Shown here in pieces: positions 63,755 through 64,000 of a DNA stretch of 64,000 nucleotides. The stretch's first letter is position 1. Every line of letters starts with the position of its first letter. Position numbers and translations under genes: made by a program. The notes below the pieces were generated by a model. That model was not told the DNA's origin and searched no databases. It saw only the letters and a program-made list of their open reading frames with translations. The DNA lies in NCBI RefSeq assembly GCF_039993895.1, contig NZ_CP121194.1:3410001-3474000 (forward strand), written 5' to 3'. The DNA comes from Edaphobacter paludis. GTDB lineage: Bacteria > Acidobacteriota > Terriglobia > Terriglobales > Acidobacteriaceae.

Positions 63755-64000
63755 TTACTTTGTCACAGGAGTTGAGCGCGTTCCATAGAGCTTTTCACTC
63801 AGTGCCAATTCCGTTTTGGCCTTAGCTGCAAGTCCGAGGCGGCGGTAGAGACGCCCCAGTTGATAATGCAAGCGGGGATTTTTCGGGTCGAGCACCACAG
63901 CTTGCTCAAACTGCTGTTTGGCTTGAAGGAGTTGCTCCGCCTGCAGATAGGCGCGCGCCAGGGCCTCGCGACACTTTGGGTCTCTGGGCGAAATCTGTAT
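63755..64000 (-). CDS. TPR-repeat protein, C-terminal end (cut by window edge)
   Basis: 81 codons from the right edge to TAA at 63755-63757. Two tetratricopeptide units are visible: CREALARAYLQAEQLLQAKQ leading into QFEQAVVLDPKNP, and LHYQLGRLYRRLGLAAKAKT. The protein ends GTRSTPVTK. Such TPR proteins often accompany Oar-like receptors in Acidobacteriota, frequently with cell-wall or UnbV/ASPIC domains upstream, but nothing upstream is in view. The stop is about 255 bp before the receptor start, same strand. Confidence 0.85.
   Translation of the reverse strand: MQISPRDPKCREALARAYLQAEQLLQAKQQFEQAVVLDPKNPRLHYQLGRLYRRLGLAAKAKTELALSEKLYGTRSTPVTK

Overview
The window looks like chromosomal DNA from an Acidobacteriota bacterium, probably of the Acidobacteriaceae (Granulicella/Edaphobacter/Terriglobus type). 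This is inferred from GC-rich coding sequence, a very long Oar-like TonB-dependent receptor with an N-terminal carboxypeptidase-regulatory-like domain beside secreted glycoside hydrolases, a cytochrome-less GMC/gluconate-dehydrogenase-3 pair, a PEP-CTERM protein and hairpin-rich intergenic repeats. No rRNA, tRNA or CRISPR array was seen.

Layout. 1-4.6 kb is core metabolism: acetate kinase (cut by the left edge), an MscS-type channel and glmS. 4.6-6.8 kb holds an inactivated IS110-family element. 6.8-13.9 kb is an accessory block of redox enzymes (two SDRs, a zinc alcohol dehydrogenase, a 3-hydroxyacyl-CoA dehydrogenase, a YWTD propeller protein, a DJ-1/PfpI protein and a TetR regulator) mixed with gene remnants. 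14.1-19.2 kb is a four-gene efflux operon (TolC, YtcA-like lipoprotein, HlyD, FUSC) laid out like mdtP-ytcA-mdtN-mdtO. 19.5-20.2 kb is a fused pair of decayed genes (SRPBCC and aldo/keto reductase). 20.5-28.4 kb carries htpG, a GH13 glucosidase-type enzyme, the glnK-amt ammonium pair and an intact aldo/keto reductase.

28.5-32.4 kb holds small envelope and regulatory genes, including a PEP-CTERM SGNH hydrolase and an HxlR regulator divergent from a DUF1772 protein with a near-perfect operator between them. 32.4-39.8 kb is the most unusual part. An enolase-superfamily gene is followed by four genes joined by successive 4-bp stop/start overlaps: a pyruvate-oxidase-like TPP enzyme, an integral membrane protein made of two ungapped homologous halves, a gluconate 2-dehydrogenase subunit 3-like protein and a GMC flavoprotein. 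A hydroxypyruvate-isomerase-like exported protein follows. It looks like a sugar or sugar-acid oxidation module whose membrane component I do not recognise.

39.9-49 kb has topoisomerase IB, a BON-domain protein, a LytTR response regulator, an ECF sigma factor overlapping two small membrane-protein genes, rlmB, and an M1-peptidase-like protein whose HExxH motif has become HSLTH. 49-54.6 kb has AsmA, lepB and a YdiJ-like FAD/Fe-S dehydrogenase. 54.6-63.5 kb is a polysaccharide-utilisation locus (GH125, GH5-like, GH51, TonB receptor). LacI-family-type operators lie in the GH125/GH5 divergent promoter and just downstream of the receptor promoter, so the locus appears to be co-regulated. The right edge cuts a TPR protein.
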